Source: Ectothiorhodospira lacustris (lineage in GTDB: Bacteria > Pseudomonadota > Gammaproteobacteria > Ectothiorhodospirales > Ectothiorhodospiraceae). Taken from it: a DNA stretch of 64,000 bases. Each line of letters opens with the position of its first letter. The stretch's first letter is position 1. The stretch spans positions 47,140 through 111,139 of the forward strand of contig NZ_JAJNQN010000012.1 of NCBI RefSeq assembly GCF_022227845.1. The letters are read 5' to 3'. The translations under genes and the position numbers were made by a program. Shown here in pieces: positions 63,966-64,000 of the stretch. The notes beneath the pieces were generated by a model. The model was not told the origin of the DNA and did not search any database. It saw nothing but the letters and a program-made list of their open reading frames with translations.

Positions 63966-63992
63966 GCCCCTCTCCCCTTGTGGGAGAGGGGC
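63966..63992. terminator. Palindrome after tyrS (CCCTTCTCCC-related family)
   Basis: GCCCCTCTCCC and GGGAGAGGGGC flank CTTGT, 26 bases beyond the tyrS stop. There is no U-run within the window. It resembles the palindromes at 29563 and 53669. Confidence 0.6.
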
Positions 63993-64000
63993 TGAGGTGA

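Overview
The window is GC-rich, gene-dense, chromosomal-type bacterial DNA. It looks gammaproteobacterial, and I infer something near the Ectothiorhodospiraceae/Chromatiales. The grounds are the gene orders yebC-ruvCAB-ybgC-tolQRAB-pal-cpoB-queE-queC and rubredoxin-thiD-thiE-hemL, an Allochromatium-type (Alvin) 2[4Fe-4S] ferredoxin, a GAF-containing PtsP next to rppH, and a chorismate-transforming FkbO/Hyg5 (XanB2-like) enzyme. I see no intact prophage, conjugative element, complete insertion sequence or CRISPR array. Nearly everything reads as core or soft-core genome.

Layout. 1-8.7 kb: PfkB-type kinase, TrhA/hemolysin-III membrane protein, a PA2779/PA2778-type peptidase pair, a UMF1-type transporter, coaD, ferredoxin, mutM overlapping a XanB2-like enzyme, and a small heat-shock protein with a small companion gene. 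8.7-16.6 kb: rpmB-rpmG, folate genes (folB, folK, a pteridine reductase), a MidA-like methyltransferase, cca, an NDUFA9-like reductase, succinate-semialdehyde dehydrogenase and a DedA protein. 16.6-28.1 kb: one long co-directional block with an Omp85 protein, YebC, the Holliday-junction machinery RuvCAB, the complete Tol-Pal envelope-constriction system and two genes for the 7-deazaguanine (queuosine) precursor. Many junctions here are GTGA/ATGA stop-start overlaps, so translational coupling is likely. 28.3-33.6 kb: a YeeE/YedE sulfur transporter, tRNA-Lys, about 1 kb of decayed DNA, and small redox, phosphatase and deacylase genes beside a PAS-Fis regulator that lacks the usual AAA+ domain. 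33.9-43.6 kb: a long-chain acyl-CoA ligase, a 1330-residue CHASE-PAS-GGDEF-EAL signalling protein with a C-terminal zinc-sensor-like region, a PLP decarboxylase and a membrane-anchored alpha/beta hydrolase.

43.7-49.6 kb: a MATE exporter, a small lipoprotein, and a tight three-gene operon (hemerythrin, DUF2249-like protein, 12-helix histidine-rich membrane protein) behind what looks like an FNR/DNR-type anaerobic promoter. This operon is the most interesting accessory unit in the window. ubiX, a Lon-N-domain protein and a thioredoxin lie on the other side of the same promoter region. 49.6-55 kb: TauE/SafE transporter, hemL, thiE, thiD, rubredoxin, a HAD-IB phosphatase and rppH. 55-64 kb: ptsP, a TlpA-like thioredoxin, argC, a coiled-coil membrane protein coupled to a bactofilin, erpA, a Sel1-repeat protein, anmK and tyrS.

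Non-coding structure includes a family of CCCTTCTCCC-type palindromes at three gene ends, a REP-like cluster between queE and queC, a heptamer tandem repeat at the end of the DedA gene, and intrinsic terminators after rpmG and hemL. I found no clearly new multi-gene system. The hemerythrin/DUF2249/12-helix operon and the PAS-Fis regulator are the best candidates for under-described biology. All functional calls come from reading motifs by eye; no database search was run.
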